Shown one piece after another: positions 9,746 to 18,546 of a stretch of 64,000 nt of DNA. Under the pieces are notes generated by a model. That model ran no database searches. It was not told the DNA's origin and saw nothing but the letters and a program-made list of their open reading frames with translations. Numbering within the stretch: position 1 is the first letter of the stretch; every line of letters starts with the position of its first letter. Both the position numbers and the translations under genes were made by a program. Origin of the DNA: Gemmatimonadota bacterium (GTDB lineage: Bacteria; Gemmatimonadota; Gemmatimonadetes; Gemmatimonadales; Gemmatimonadaceae); assembly GCA_021413975.1 (NCBI GenBank), contig JAIOPJ010000046.1, positions 1 through 64,000 of the forward strand, read 5' to 3'.

Positions 9746-10534
9746 ATGGACGTCCCCCTCCTCCTCCCCCTGGTCGCGCTCGCGGCGGCCGCCGGTGCCG
9801 CCATGAACGCGGTCGCCGGCGGGGGGACGCTGGTCACCTTCCCCGCCCTCGTCGCCCTGGGCGTGCCCATGGTGACGGCGAACGCGACGTCGACCGTCGC
9901 ACTCTGGCCGGGGACGATGACCTCGCTCTGGGGCTACCGAGGCGAACTCCGCGGCGCCCGCCGCTGGGCCGCCGTCTTCGCCGTCCCGAGCTTCATCGGC
10001 GGGATCATCGGCGCGCTCCTCCTCCTGATCACCCCCGAGCAGCGTTTCGCGGCGATCGTCCCCTGGCTGATCCTGGGCGCCACCGCGCTCTTCCTCGCCC
10101 AGGGCCCCCTCCTCCGGCGCTTCCGCGAGGCGGCCCCCGCACGCGGCCTGGCGGACGCCGACGGCTCCCTGCACCCCCCGTCGTGGCCCTTCCTGTTCTA
10201 TCAGCTGCTCGTCGGGATCTATGGCGGGTACTTCGGCGCCTGGGCGGGCATCCTCATGCTCGCCGCCTTCGGCCTCATGGGCCTGACCAACATCCACCAG
10301 ATGAACGGCCTCAAGAACTGGAGCGGCGGCGTGATGAACCTCGTCGCGGTCGTCATCTTCGCGGCGAGCGGCATCGTCAACTGGCCGATCGCGCTCGCAA
10401 TGGCCGTCGGCGCCACGCTCGGAGGCGTGGGCGGATCGCTCATGGCCCAGCGGGTCGGACAGACGTGGGTGCGACGCGCCATCGTCACGATCGGGCTGGG
10501 GTCGGGCCTCGCCATGCTCTTCGGACTCATCTGA
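9746..10534 (+). CDS. TauE/SafE-family membrane permease
   Basis: This 262-residue protein starts at the ATG at 9746 and has about seven or eight predicted transmembrane helices. The N-terminal half carries AVAGGGTLVTFPALVALGVP and NATSTVALWPG, and the second half YGGYFGAWAGILMLAAFGLMG, the duplicated glycine-rich signature of the TauE/SafE (DUF81) family. These proteins are thought to move sulfite, sulfoacetate or other small anions across the inner membrane; the substrate here is unknown. It is divergent from citrate synthase across a 199-bp gap in which I could define no convincing promoter, and is followed after 48 bp by a PLP decarboxylase. Confidence 0.88.
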   Translation: MDVPLLLPLVALAAAAGAAMNAVAGGGTLVTFPALVALGVPMVTANATSTVALWPGTMTSLWGYRGELRGARRWAAVFAVPSFIGGIIGALLLLITPEQRFAAIVPWLILGATALFLAQGPLLRRFREAAPARGLADADGSLHPPSWPFLFYQLLVGIYGGYFGAWAGILMLAAFGLMGLTNIHQMNGLKNWSGGVMNLVAVVIFAASGIVNWPIALAMAVGATLGGVGGSLMAQRVGQTWVRRAIVTIGLGSGLAMLFGLI

Positions 10535-10582
10535 CCGCAACTTCCGGGTCGCGCGAAGGTGCGCCCGGTGGAGATTCCCCGC

Positions 10583-12049
10583 ATGACCGACCACGACATC
10601 ACTCCGCTCGACCCGCAGGACTGGGAACAGTACCGCGCCCTCGCCCACCGCATGGTCGACGAGTCGCTCGACTACCTGCGGGACGTCCGCGAGCGCCCCA
10701 CCTGGGCGCCGATGCCCGCCGAGGTGCGCGCGCGTCTCACCTCGGAGCCGCTCCCGCGCACCGGGATGGGGGACGCGGCCGTCTACGAGGAGTTCCTCGC
10801 CGATGTCCGCCCCTACCCCAACGGCAACATCCACCCGCGATTCTGGGGCTGGGTCATGGGCACCGGCACTCCGCAGGCGGCGATGGAGGACTTCCTCGCG
10901 TCGGTGATGAACCCGAACGTCGGCGGCTTCGAGCAGTCGCCGGTGCTCGTCGAGCGGCAGGTGATCAAGTGGTGCGCCGAGCTCATGGGGTTCCCGTCCA
11001 CGGCGGGCGGGATCCTGGTGAGCGGCGGAACCATGGCCAACGACCTCTGCCTCGCGGTCGCGCGACAGAAGGGTGCGGGCTTCGACATCCGCGCCGAGGG
11101 GCTGCAGGGCGATCATCCCACGCTGCTCGTGTACGGGAGTTCCGAGACGCATGGGTGGCTCAAGAAGGCGTGCGAACTCCTCGGACTCGGCAACGCGTCG
11201 TTCCGCCGCGTGCCCGCGCGCGACGACTACACGGTCGACGTCGCCGCGATGCAGGCGATGATCACCGCCGACCGCGCCGCGGGCCACCGGCCGTTCTGCG
11301 TGATCGGCACGGCGGGCACCGTCCAGACCGGTGCCACCGACGACCTCGACGCACTCGCCGATCTCGCCACGAGGGAGAAGCTCTGGTTCCACGTCGACGG
11401 CGCCTTCGGCGCCATGGCCGCGCTCTCCCCCGAGGTCGCACCGCAGGTGAAGGGCCAGGAGCGCGCCGATTCGCTCGCGTTCGACCTGCACAAGTGGGGC
11501 TACCTGCCGTTCGACGTCGCGTGCGTGCTGGTGCGCAACGACGCCGACCTCGTCGAGACCTTCTCGGCGCAGGGGGCGTACCTCGCGAGCGAGAAGCGCG
11601 GCCTGATGGCGCAGAGCGGCGTCTTCTTCGCCGACCGCGGGATAGAACTCACGCGCAGCTTCAAGGCGCTCAAGGTCTGGATGCGCTTCCGCGCCGCAGG
11701 GACCGACACGCTCGGGCGGCACATCGCGCGCAACGTGGCGCAGGCCGGCCGCCTCGCCTCACTCGTGAGCGCCCACCCCGAGCTCGAGCTGCTCGCGCCG
11801 GCGCCGCTCAACATCGTGAACCTGCGGTACCTCGCGCCCGGGCGGGACGATGCCGCGCTCGACGCGCTCAACCGCGAGATCCTCATCCAGTTGCAGGAGC
11901 AGGGGATCGCGGTGCCGAGCGGCACCGTGATCCGCGGTCGCTTCTCGATCCGCGTCGCGGTGTCGAATCACCGCTCGACCAACTCCGACTTCGACGCCCT
12001 CGTGGACGCGGTCGTGCGCCTCGGTCGCGCCCTCACGGCCTCCGCGTAG
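10583..12049 (+). CDS. PLP-dependent group II decarboxylase (aromatic-amino-acid-decarboxylase-like)
   Basis: This 488-residue fold-type I PLP enzyme is read from the ATG at 10583; a GTG 24 bp upstream is possible. Family features are NIHPRFWGWVMGTGTP, SGGTMANDLCLAVAR, His190 in SSETHGWLKKA (stacks on PLP), Asp272 in HVDGAFGA and the Schiff-base Lys304 in DLHKWGYLPFD. The family includes DOPA/tryptophan and glutamate-type decarboxylases; DLHKW instead of the commoner DPHKW is a small departure. The true substrate cannot be assigned. The last 82 bp overlap, antisense, the 3' end of the PEP synthase gene. Confidence 0.9.
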   Translation: MTDHDITPLDPQDWEQYRALAHRMVDESLDYLRDVRERPTWAPMPAEVRARLTSEPLPRTGMGDAAVYEEFLADVRPYPNGNIHPRFWGWVMGTGTPQAAMEDFLASVMNPNVGGFEQSPVLVERQVIKWCAELMGFPSTAGGILVSGGTMANDLCLAVARQKGAGFDIRAEGLQGDHPTLLVYGSSETHGWLKKACELLGLGNASFRRVPARDDYTVDVAAMQAMITADRAAGHRPFCVIGTAGTVQTGATDDLDALADLATREKLWFHVDGAFGAMAALSPEVAPQVKGQERADSLAFDLHKWGYLPFDVACVLVRNDADLVETFSAQGAYLASEKRGLMAQSGVFFADRGIELTRSFKALKVWMRFRAAGTDTLGRHIARNVAQAGRLASLVSAHPELELLAPAPLNIVNLRYLAPGRDDAALDALNREILIQLQEQGIAVPSGTVIRGRFSIRVAVSNHRSTNSDFDALVDAVVRLGRALTASA

Positions 12050-14454
12050 CGCTGCTCGGCGCGCCACACCCGTTCGCGCACCGCCCCGACGCTGTCGGGG
12101 TTCACCGAGATCGAATCGATGCCCGCCTCGACCAGCAGGTCGGCGAAGGTCGGGTCATCGCTCGGCGCCTGGCCGCACAGTCCCACCGGGTCGCCGCTCG
12201 CGTGCGCGCGGCGGATCACGTCGCGGATGAGCGCGATCACCGCCGGGTCTCGCTCGTCGAAGAGCGGGGCCAGGATCTCGGAGTCGCGGTCCACGCCGAG
12301 GGTGAGCTGCGTCAGGTCGTTGCTGCCGATCGAGAACCCATCGAACCGCTCGGCGAACGCCTCGGCGAGGATCACGTTCGCGGGGATCTCGCACATCACG
12401 TACACCCGCAGGTCATTCCGGCCGCGGGCGAGTCCCTCGGCGGCCATCGCCGCGAGCACCGCGTCGGCCTCCTTGAGCGTACGGCAGAACGGGATCATGA
12501 GGATGACGTTCTCGAGACCGATCTCCTCGCGCGCCATCCGCATCGCCGCGCACTCGAGGCGGAATCCCTCGGCGTAGCGGGGGTGCGTGTAGCGCGACGC
12601 GCCGCGGAACCCGATCATCGGGTTCTCCTCCGCGGGCTCGAAGTCGGCGCCGCCGAGGAGTCCGGCATACTCGTTGGTCTTGAAGTCGCTCATGCGCACG
12701 ACGACCGGCTTGGGCCACTGCGACGCCGCGAGCATCGCGACGCCGCGCGCGAGCGTGCGGATGAACCACTCGCCGGGCACCGACTCGCCCGTGCGCAGCG
12801 CTTCCACCTCGGCGCGCACCGCGGCGTCGGTGATGCGTTCGGGGTGCAGCAGCGCCATCGGATGCACCCGCGCCTCGTTGGCGATGATGAACTCCATGCG
12901 CGCGAGCCCGATCCCGTCGGCCGGGAGGCGCCAGTGGCGGAGCGCACTGCCGGGGTCGGCGAGGTTGAGCATCACGTGCGTGAGCGTGTGACGGGGCGCC
13001 GCGACCGTGGCCGGGGTCTCCTCCCAGCGCAGCCGCCCCTCGTACACGAGTCCCTCGTCGCCCTGCGCACAGCTCACGGTCGCGAGCGCGCCGTCGGCGA
13101 GCGCGCGCGTGGCGTCGCCGGTGCCGACGACCGCGGGGATCCCGAGCTCACGGCTGAGGATCGCCGCGTGGCAGGTGCAGCCACCATGGTCGGTGACGAC
13201 CGCCGAGGCGCGCCGCATGAGCGGGAGCCAGTCCGGGTCGGTCATCTCGGTGACGAGGATGCTCCCGGCCTCGAACGGCTCGTCGGCGCGGTGGAGCACG
13301 CGCACCGGACCGGCCGCGATCCCGCTGCCGATGCTGCGGCCGCGCGCGAGGACGGGCGAGCTCTCGACCAGGGTCCGCACCGGCGGCGCCTTGAGTGCCA
13401 GTCGCGACTGCACCGTCTCGGGTCGCGCCTGCACGATGAACAGCTCGCCCGTGATCCCGTCCCGTGCCCACTCGATGTCCATGGGCGTCGGTTCACCGGC
13501 GCGCCGCGAGTAGTGCTCCTCGATCCGCATCGCCCAGCGCCCGAGGGTGATCGCGTCCGCATCGGTGAGCGCGAAACGCGTCCGCTGATCCGGCGACGTG
13601 ACCACCTCGCGGGTGCGCTCCTCGCCCTCGCCGAATACGATCATGCGTTCCTTCGCGCCGATCCGCGCCCGCAGGATCGGCAGCGGCGCACCGCGCGCGA
13701 GGCCCGGCTTGAAGAGCAACAGCTCGTCGGGGTCGACGGTGCCCTTCACCACGCTCTCGCCCAGTCCCCAGGCGGCGTTGATCAGCACCGCCTGCGGGAA
13801 CCCCGTCTCGGTGTCGATCGTGAACATCACGCCGGCGCTGCCGACGTCGGACCGCACCATCCGCTGCACACCGATCGAGAGCGCGATCGCCGCGTGGTCG
13901 AACCCGTTCGTCTCGCGATAGGCGATCGCCCGGTCGGTGAAGAGCGAGGCGAGGCAGCGCACGCACGCGGCGAGGAGGTCGTCGTCGCCGACCACGTTCA
14001 GGAAGGTCTCCTGCTGCCCGGCGAAGCTCGCCGTGGGCAGGTCCTCGGCGGTCGCGCTCGAGCGCACGGCGACGGGGAGCGGTTGCACCTCGCCGCCGTT
14101 CACGTGAGCGGAATGCGAGAGGGTGCCATAGGCGGCGAGGATCGCGGCCCGCATCGGCTGCGGCAGACGGCCCGCGAGGAAGGCGGCCCGGATCGCCGCG
14201 CCCACCTCGCGCAACGTGCGGCTATTCGCGTGCAGCGCCTCGATCTCGCGGGCGATCACCGGCGCGAGACCGTTCTCCGCGACGAACGCCCGGTACGCGT
14301 GCGCCGTGGTCGCGAACCCGTCCGGCACCGGGATCCCGGCGCCGCCGAGTTCGTGGATCATCTCGCCGAGCGAGGCGTTCTTGCCACCGACGCGCGGCAC
14401 ATCCGCGGCGCTCAGTTCGGAGAAACGAAGGACCCAGGGATCGAGCGAGCGCAT
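11968..14454 (-). CDS. ppsA: Phosphoenolpyruvate synthase
   Basis: This 828-residue enzyme converts pyruvate, ATP and water to PEP, AMP and phosphate (gluconeogenesis). The N-terminal ATP-grasp-like domain starts with VPRVGGKNASLGEM. The central swivelling phosphohistidine domain contains GGCTCHAAILSRELGIPAVV with His429; the family usually has Arg where Cys is found here (GGRTCHAA). The C-terminal PEP/pyruvate barrel has GFRGASRY, FSIGSNDLTQLTLGVDRDS and GLCGQAPSDDP with the catalytic Cys. Length agrees with the family (about 790-830). The 3' end overlaps the convergent decarboxylase gene by 82 bp. Confidence 0.95.
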   Translation of the reverse strand: MRSLDPWVLRFSELSAADVPRVGGKNASLGEMIHELGGAGIPVPDGFATTAHAYRAFVAENGLAPVIAREIEALHANSRTLREVGAAIRAAFLAGRLPQPMRAAILAAYGTLSHSAHVNGGEVQPLPVAVRSSATAEDLPTASFAGQQETFLNVVGDDDLLAACVRCLASLFTDRAIAYRETNGFDHAAIALSIGVQRMVRSDVGSAGVMFTIDTETGFPQAVLINAAWGLGESVVKGTVDPDELLLFKPGLARGAPLPILRARIGAKERMIVFGEGEERTREVVTSPDQRTRFALTDADAITLGRWAMRIEEHYSRRAGEPTPMDIEWARDGITGELFIVQARPETVQSRLALKAPPVRTLVESSPVLARGRSIGSGIAAGPVRVLHRADEPFEAGSILVTEMTDPDWLPLMRRASAVVTDHGGCTCHAAILSRELGIPAVVGTGDATRALADGALATVSCAQGDEGLVYEGRLRWEETPATVAAPRHTLTHVMLNLADPGSALRHWRLPADGIGLARMEFIIANEARVHPMALLHPERITDAAVRAEVEALRTGESVPGEWFIRTLARGVAMLAASQWPKPVVVRMSDFKTNEYAGLLGGADFEPAEENPMIGFRGASRYTHPRYAEGFRLECAAMRMAREEIGLENVILMIPFCRTLKEADAVLAAMAAEGLARGRNDLRVYVMCEIPANVILAEAFAERFDGFSIGSNDLTQLTLGVDRDSEILAPLFDERDPAVIALIRDVIRRAHASGDPVGLCGQAPSDDPTFADLLVEAGIDSISVNPDSVGAVRERVWRAEQRYAEAVRARPRRTTASTRASKSELVER

Positions 14455-14501
14455 GGGTGCACCGTGTGATGGATGACGACCGACGCCGGACCGGGGGGAA
14501 C

Positions 14502-14726
14502 TCAGGCCTCGAGATTCCGGCGCTTCTTCCGCTCACGCATCACGACGGCGGTGGCCACGAGTGCGCCGGCGATCGCACCGGCCTTGAGCGCCTTCCTGGT
14601 CACCCGCTTCACGTGGGCGACCTTCGCCTTGATCGACTTCCGTCCTTCGGCCGCCAGGATGCGGTTCTCGACTTCCTTGACCTTGCGTCCTGCGGCACGT
14701 CCGACGCGATCGGTGAGCTTGGGCAT
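14502..14726 (-). CDS. Small basic single-pass membrane protein, unknown
   Basis: This 74-residue protein is rich in Lys and Arg with one hydrophobic stretch, ALKAGAIAGALVATAVVM (about 46-63), followed by a basic tail RERKKRR. A strong Shine-Dalgarno GGAGG (14731-14735 on the minus strand) sits 4 bp before the ATG, which supports real translation. I recognise no family. It lies 47 bp upstream of ppsA in the same direction and could be co-transcribed, but no functional link is evident. Confidence 0.6.
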   Translation of the reverse strand: MPKLTDRVGRAAGRKVKEVENRILAAEGRKSIKAKVAHVKRVTRKALKAGAIAGALVATAVVMRERKKRRNLEA

Positions 14727-14782
14727 ATGTCCTCCGGCGTGAGAGCCCTGCGCGGGCCGTCCAGCGGCGCGGATGCGCGGCG

Positions 14783-14803
14783 CCTGACGAACACTATGTC
14801 AGG
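14783..14803. repeat. Inverted repeat upstream of the 74-aa gene
   Basis: CCTGAC (14783-14788) and GTCAGG (14798-14803) are perfect inverted arms with a 9-nt spacer, 57 bp upstream of the small gene that starts at 14726. This could be an operator or a weak hairpin. The rest of the 14727-14939 gap shows nothing I can name. Confidence 0.35.
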
Positions 14804-14939
14804 GGGCAGAGGAAGACCGTAGGGAATCGCAGGAAGCGCTGTAAGGAGTGCGCTTCAGGGATTCCACCCGGGAGGCGAGCGTCGGTCCGCGAGCGCGGAA
14901 CGCGGCGACGGTCGGGCCGGCGCGGTCGCCGGCGTCAGC

Positions 14940-15413
14940 TCAGGTCGCCGCGACCCCGGCGATCCCGCAGATGATCGCCCACTCCCGCGGCGACACCGGC
15001 TGCACGCTCAGCCGGCTCCCCTTCTGGAGCAGGACCATCTTCTCGAGTCCCTTCACGCCCCTCAGTTCGGCGAGCGTGACCACCCGCGGGAGCGCCCGCA
15101 CCGCCCGCACGTCCACCATGAACCAGGTGGGCGCGGCGGCCTTCGACTTCTCGTCGAAGTGCGCGTGTGCGGGGTCGAGCGCGGTGTGGTCGGGATAGCC
15201 TTCCCGCACCACCTCGCAGATGCCGGCGATCCCGATCGGCTCCGAACTGGAGTGATAGAAGAAGGCGGAGTCCCCCTTCTTCATGAGGTCGCGAAGCGTG
15301 TTGCGGGCCTGGTAGTTCCGGACCCCGTCCCAGTGCGTCGTCCGCTTCGGGGCCTTGAGCAGGTCGCTGAACGAGAAGACGTCCGCTTCCGACTTGAGGA
15401 GCCAATGACTCAC
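14940..15413 (-). CDS. EVE-domain protein
   Basis: This 157-residue protein starts at the GTG at 15413 (SHWLLKSEADVFSFSDLL). It is almost entirely an EVE domain, the PUA/YTH-like fold that binds modified bases: WLLKSE at the N-terminus, THWDGVRNYQARNTLRDLMKKGD, FFYHSS, GIAGICEVV and WFMVDV are family motifs. The start overlaps the stop of the aminotransferase gene by 4 bp (GTGA), so the two are translationally coupled. Housekeeping EVE proteins of this length are common and their cellular substrate is mostly unknown. Confidence 0.9.
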   Translation of the reverse strand: MSHWLLKSEADVFSFSDLLKAPKRTTHWDGVRNYQARNTLRDLMKKGDSAFFYHSSSEPIGIAGICEVVREGYPDHTALDPAHAHFDEKSKAAAPTWFMVDVRAVRALPRVVTLAELRGVKGLEKMVLLQKGSRLSVQPVSPREWAIICGIAGVAAT

Positions 15414-16708
15414 GCGATGCCCTTCCGGATCGCGACCTTCACCGTGTCCACGAAGGTGTCGATCTCGTCGATCGAGGTGTAGATGCTCGGCGTGATCCGG
15501 ATCCCGTTGAACTCGGGGTGCACGATCGGCGTGTTGACGATCCGGTGGTTGGCCAGCATCCAGCTGCCGAGCTTCACCGGGTCGAGCCCGTCGACGCCGA
15601 ACATGCAGATCGCACCGGCCTTGTCGGGCCCGAGCTCGGTGAGGACGCGCACGCGCGGGCTGTCGGCCTGGAGGGCCTTCGCCCACCGGTCACGCAGGTA
15701 CCGGAGCCGCGCGATCTTGCGCTCGGCGCCGATGCCGCGGTGGAAGGTGATCGCCACCGAGACGGCATTGAAGGTCGCCTGCGGGTGCGTGCCGATCTCC
15801 TCGTACTTGCGCACGTTCGCCACGCGCGAGACGTCCGAGCCCATCATCGGCCAGAGCTTGGGGATCCTCTCCTTGCGCACGTAGAGGAAGCCCGAGCCGA
15901 TCGGCGCGTGCATCCATTTGTGCAGGGAGGTCGCGTAGTAGTCGCACTCGAGCTCGTCGCGCTTGAACGGGAAGTGCGCGAAGGCGTGCGCGCCGTCCAC
16001 GAACACCTCGATCCCCCGCGGACGCGCCATCCGGACCACATCACGGATCGGGAGGATCTGCCCGCTGAGGTTGGTGATGTGCGTGAGCTCGATCACCTTG
16101 GTGCGCGGCGTGATCGCCGCCTCGATGTTCCTGAGCAGCACCTGCGGGTCGACCAGCGGCACCGGGAAGCTCACCTGCTTGAGCACGATCCCCTCGCGCC
16201 GCTCGCGCTGCTGCCAGGTCGTGATCATGCGCCCGTAGTTCTGGTTGGTGACGATCACCTCGTCGCCGCGCTGCAGGTCGATCCCGAGGATCATGATCTC
16301 GAGTCCCTCGGAGGCGTTGCGCGTGATCGCCATCTCCTCGGGGTCGCAGCCGAACTCCTTCGCGAGCTCGCGGCGGGTGCTCTCCATGCGCGGCTCGAGC
16401 ACGCGCCAGTTGTGCTCCACCGGCAGCTCGTTGACGAACCGCAGGTCGCGGATCATCTGCTCGAGCACATGGCTCGGCGTCGGCGAGATACCGCCGTTGT
16501 TGAGGTTGATCATGGTGCGGTCGGAGTCGAACGCGCGCTGGATCTCCGACCAGTACGACTCGTCGTTGGCCAGCTCGGCGGCGGTACGCGAGCCGGCGAG
16601 CGTCTCGGCCTTGAAGAGCTGCGCCGCGGCGCGCTCGGAGAGGACGGGGAGGGCGACGCCCGCCCCTGCGAGTCCGGCGATGAAGTTGCGGCGCGAGGTG
16701 AACGGCAC
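15410..16708 (-). CDS. Class V aminotransferase-fold PLP enzyme, Tat-exported
   Basis: This 432-residue protein begins TSRRNFIAGLAGAGVALPVL, a twin-arginine signal (SRRNFI) followed by a hydrophobic core, so it is predicted to be exported folded with its cofactor. The body is a fold-type I PLP enzyme of the isopenicillin-N-epimerase/CsdA-like group: NLNNGGISPTPSHV near the N-terminus, ITRNASEGLEIMILG, VDGAHAFAHFPF with the cofactor-binding Asp, and SLHKWMHAPIGSGFLYV with the Schiff-base Lys. The substrate is unknown. It lies 28 bp after the beta-barrel gene of the ECF module and may belong to that transcript, and overlaps the EVE gene. Confidence 0.88.
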   Translation of the reverse strand: MPFTSRRNFIAGLAGAGVALPVLSERAAAQLFKAETLAGSRTAAELANDESYWSEIQRAFDSDRTMINLNNGGISPTPSHVLEQMIRDLRFVNELPVEHNWRVLEPRMESTRRELAKEFGCDPEEMAITRNASEGLEIMILGIDLQRGDEVIVTNQNYGRMITTWQQRERREGIVLKQVSFPVPLVDPQVLLRNIEAAITPRTKVIELTHITNLSGQILPIRDVVRMARPRGIEVFVDGAHAFAHFPFKRDELECDYYATSLHKWMHAPIGSGFLYVRKERIPKLWPMMGSDVSRVANVRKYEEIGTHPQATFNAVSVAITFHRGIGAERKIARLRYLRDRWAKALQADSPRVRVLTELGPDKAGAICMFGVDGLDPVKLGSWMLANHRIVNTPIVHPEFNGIRITPSIYTSIDEIDTFVDTVKVAIRKGIA

Positions 16709-16736
16709 GGGCGGCTCCGGGATGGGGATGGTCCGG

Positions 16737-17885
16737 CTAAGGTATCACGATGAGGCCCGACTCGCCTCCGAAGTCGTCACGCACCCGCGCGAGGTTCCGC
16801 GGCGCGCGCCAGGGCCCGAGGTTGGCACGCACGCCGATCCGGTACTTCCCCGGCGGGAGCGCGACCCGCACGACCCACTCGTCCCCCTCGCGGACCATCG
16901 GCAGCGGCTTCCACTGGGAGAAGTCGGCCGCCACCTCCACGGCGAGCGTGTCGTGTGCCTCCACCCGCAGTTCCAGCTCCGCGCCACCCTCGGCCCGCGG
17001 GTGGAGCCGGACCTCGGCGATCGTCGCCCGCTGCATCACCGGCAACGGTTTGGGGCCCAGACTCACGCGGAACGAGGCGGTGACGATGTCCGCCTGAGGC
17101 AGGCTGCGCAGCGGGTCCGAGAGTTGGCGGCCGGCGCTCGCGAGGAAGGCCAGGCGGTCGCTGAGCTGCAGGGAGCCGCTGAGCGCGACGGCATCGACGT
17201 TGACGTCGGAGCCGGCGACGGACCGGCGCTTCGTCCACGACGCGCTCAGCTCGTGCGGACCGCGCCGCGCCTGCGCGACCAGTTGCCAGTCCTCGAGTTC
17301 GTACGATGCGGCGAGGGGCGCGCGCTCCTGCCCCGCCGCCAGCAGGAGCAGCCAGTCGTCGGAGTTCTGCCGCGAGAGCGATGCGCTCGCGTACATGAAC
17401 CGCCATCGCGTCCAGCCGCCCAGATCCCCGGCGAAGGAACGGGTGCGCACACCGTCGCGCTCCGTGATCCCGGCCGCCGTCCCGAACCAGAGGCCCCACT
17501 CGTCGCGCACGTAGTGCTGGCGCAGGAACCCGCTCCCGTTGCCGCCGCGCCCGGCGCTGCGCAGGGAGAACGAGGCCCCGGCGGCACCGAAGTCGGTGCG
17601 CAGGTGCTCGTTCGCCTCCCAGGGAACGGCGAAGGCCGCGACAACCTGTGCCGCGGCCAACGAGTCCCGCGCGTAGGTGAGGTTGCCGCTCGTGAAGAGC
17701 GTCCAGCGGTCGGTCGGCTTGCGCCAGAAGACGGCGAAGAGCGCCGCGTCGGCGGGCGCGAACCCGGTCTGTTCCACGCGCGCGTAGCCCGCCTCGAGGC
17801 GGACATCCGGCGGCGCTTGGGCGGCGGCGGCGAGCGCCGTCGCACAGGAGAGGATCAGCGCGCGGGCCGCGCTCCCCCCCGTCAC
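16737..17885 (-). CDS. Secreted beta-barrel-like protein with C-terminal glycogen-binding (E-set) domain
   Basis: This 382-residue protein has a signal peptide (ILSCATALAAAAQA). Residues about 30-280 show alternating polar and aromatic strands (WTLFTSGNLTYARDSL, HYVRDEWGLWFGTAAG, WTRWRFMYASASLSR) like an outer-membrane barrel. The last 95 residues look like an AMPK/isoamylase early-set domain: LAVEVAADFSQWKPLPM, EGDEWVVRVALPPGKYRIG. That E-set fold binds alpha-glucans in known proteins; here binding is inferred. It is the last gene of a sigma factor / membrane CBM48 / secreted protein / barrel series (spacing 4 bp from the previous stop) and may be the outer-membrane partner of the membrane E-set protein. 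Confidence 0.65.
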   Translation of the reverse strand: MTGGSAARALILSCATALAAAAQAPPDVRLEAGYARVEQTGFAPADAALFAVFWRKPTDRWTLFTSGNLTYARDSLAAAQVVAAFAVPWEANEHLRTDFGAAGASFSLRSAGRGGNGSGFLRQHYVRDEWGLWFGTAAGITERDGVRTRSFAGDLGGWTRWRFMYASASLSRQNSDDWLLLLAAGQERAPLAASYELEDWQLVAQARRGPHELSASWTKRRSVAGSDVNVDAVALSGSLQLSDRLAFLASAGRQLSDPLRSLPQADIVTASFRVSLGPKPLPVMQRATIAEVRLHPRAEGGAELELRVEAHDTLAVEVAADFSQWKPLPMVREGDEWVVRVALPPGKYRIGVRANLGPWRAPRNLARVRDDFGGESGLIVIP

Positions 17886-17889
17886 GCCG

Positions 17890-18546
17890 TCACGGACGCC
17901 TCTGGCCGCTGGGAGCGGAAGCGGCCGCGGCAGCAGGTGACGGAAGGAGCGACATCACGCCACGAGCCCGCACCTCGAGCGCCGCATCGGGCGCCAGGCC
18001 CGCGGCGACATCGGCTTGCACCGACGTCCCCAGCGAGGCGATCTGCGAGGGGGTCGCCCCTCTCGCCATCAGGACGGTGATCTGCTCGAGCGCATGCCGC
18101 GCCGGGATCCCGCGGGCCACGAGTTCCGTGAGGACGTCGATGGGCATCGCCACCGAGCGCTCCACGGGCCAGGCCGCGCGGATCTGCTTCAACATCGCGC
18201 CGGGCACTCCGATCGCGAGCGCGTCAGCGCCCGAGGTCAGTTCGGCGACCGATGTGGAGGGAGCCAGAAGGGTTCGCGCCTGCTCGAGACGCTTCGCCGC
18301 CGAAGCCACAGCCACCTGGATCCGCTCCCCGGTCGCCTGCTTCGTGACACCTTCCATCGCCTTCGCGATGAGCGGCTGCACCGGCAGCCCCCTCGCAGCG
18401 GCCCGAGCGATCTCGCGCTCGACGGCCACGCGCGCCTTCGCGTCGGCGATGGGCAGCACCACCGGTCCCTGCGCGAGCGCGGGGACGGCGGACACGCTGG
18501 CGAGCGCCAGCGAGACGAGAGTGAGGACTCTACGATGCATGCTCAT
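17890..18546 (-). CDS. Secreted helical protein of unknown function
   Basis: The ATG at 18546 (MSMHRRVLTLVSLALA) overlaps the upstream stop (ATGA) and gives 218 residues; a second ATG is at 18540. A clear signal peptide ends at VPALAQ. The mature part is Ala-rich and helical with repeated short segments of the type arGlPaqpLIaKAmEGv and ARGIPARHALEQITVLMARG, suggesting internally repeated helices. I recognise no family. Its position inside the ECF sigma / glycogen-binding cluster suggests an envelope component of the same system. Confidence 0.7.
   Translation of the reverse strand: MSMHRRVLTLVSLALASVSAVPALAQGPVVLPIADAKARVAVEREIARAAARGLPVQPLIAKAMEGVTKQATGERIQVAVASAAKRLEQARTLLAPSTSVAELTSGADALAIGVPGAMLKQIRAAWPVERSVAMPIDVLTELVARGIPARHALEQITVLMARGATPSQIASLGTSVQADVAAGLAPDAALEVRARGVMSLLPSPAAAAASAPSGQRRP

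Noticed and set aside
8101-14469. A continuous plus-strand open frame of over 2100 codons
   Set aside because: It runs through, in other frames, the citrate synthase, TauE-like, decarboxylase and PEP synthase genes. Its translation is Arg/His/Gly/Pro-rich with no domain, which is a high-GC artefact.
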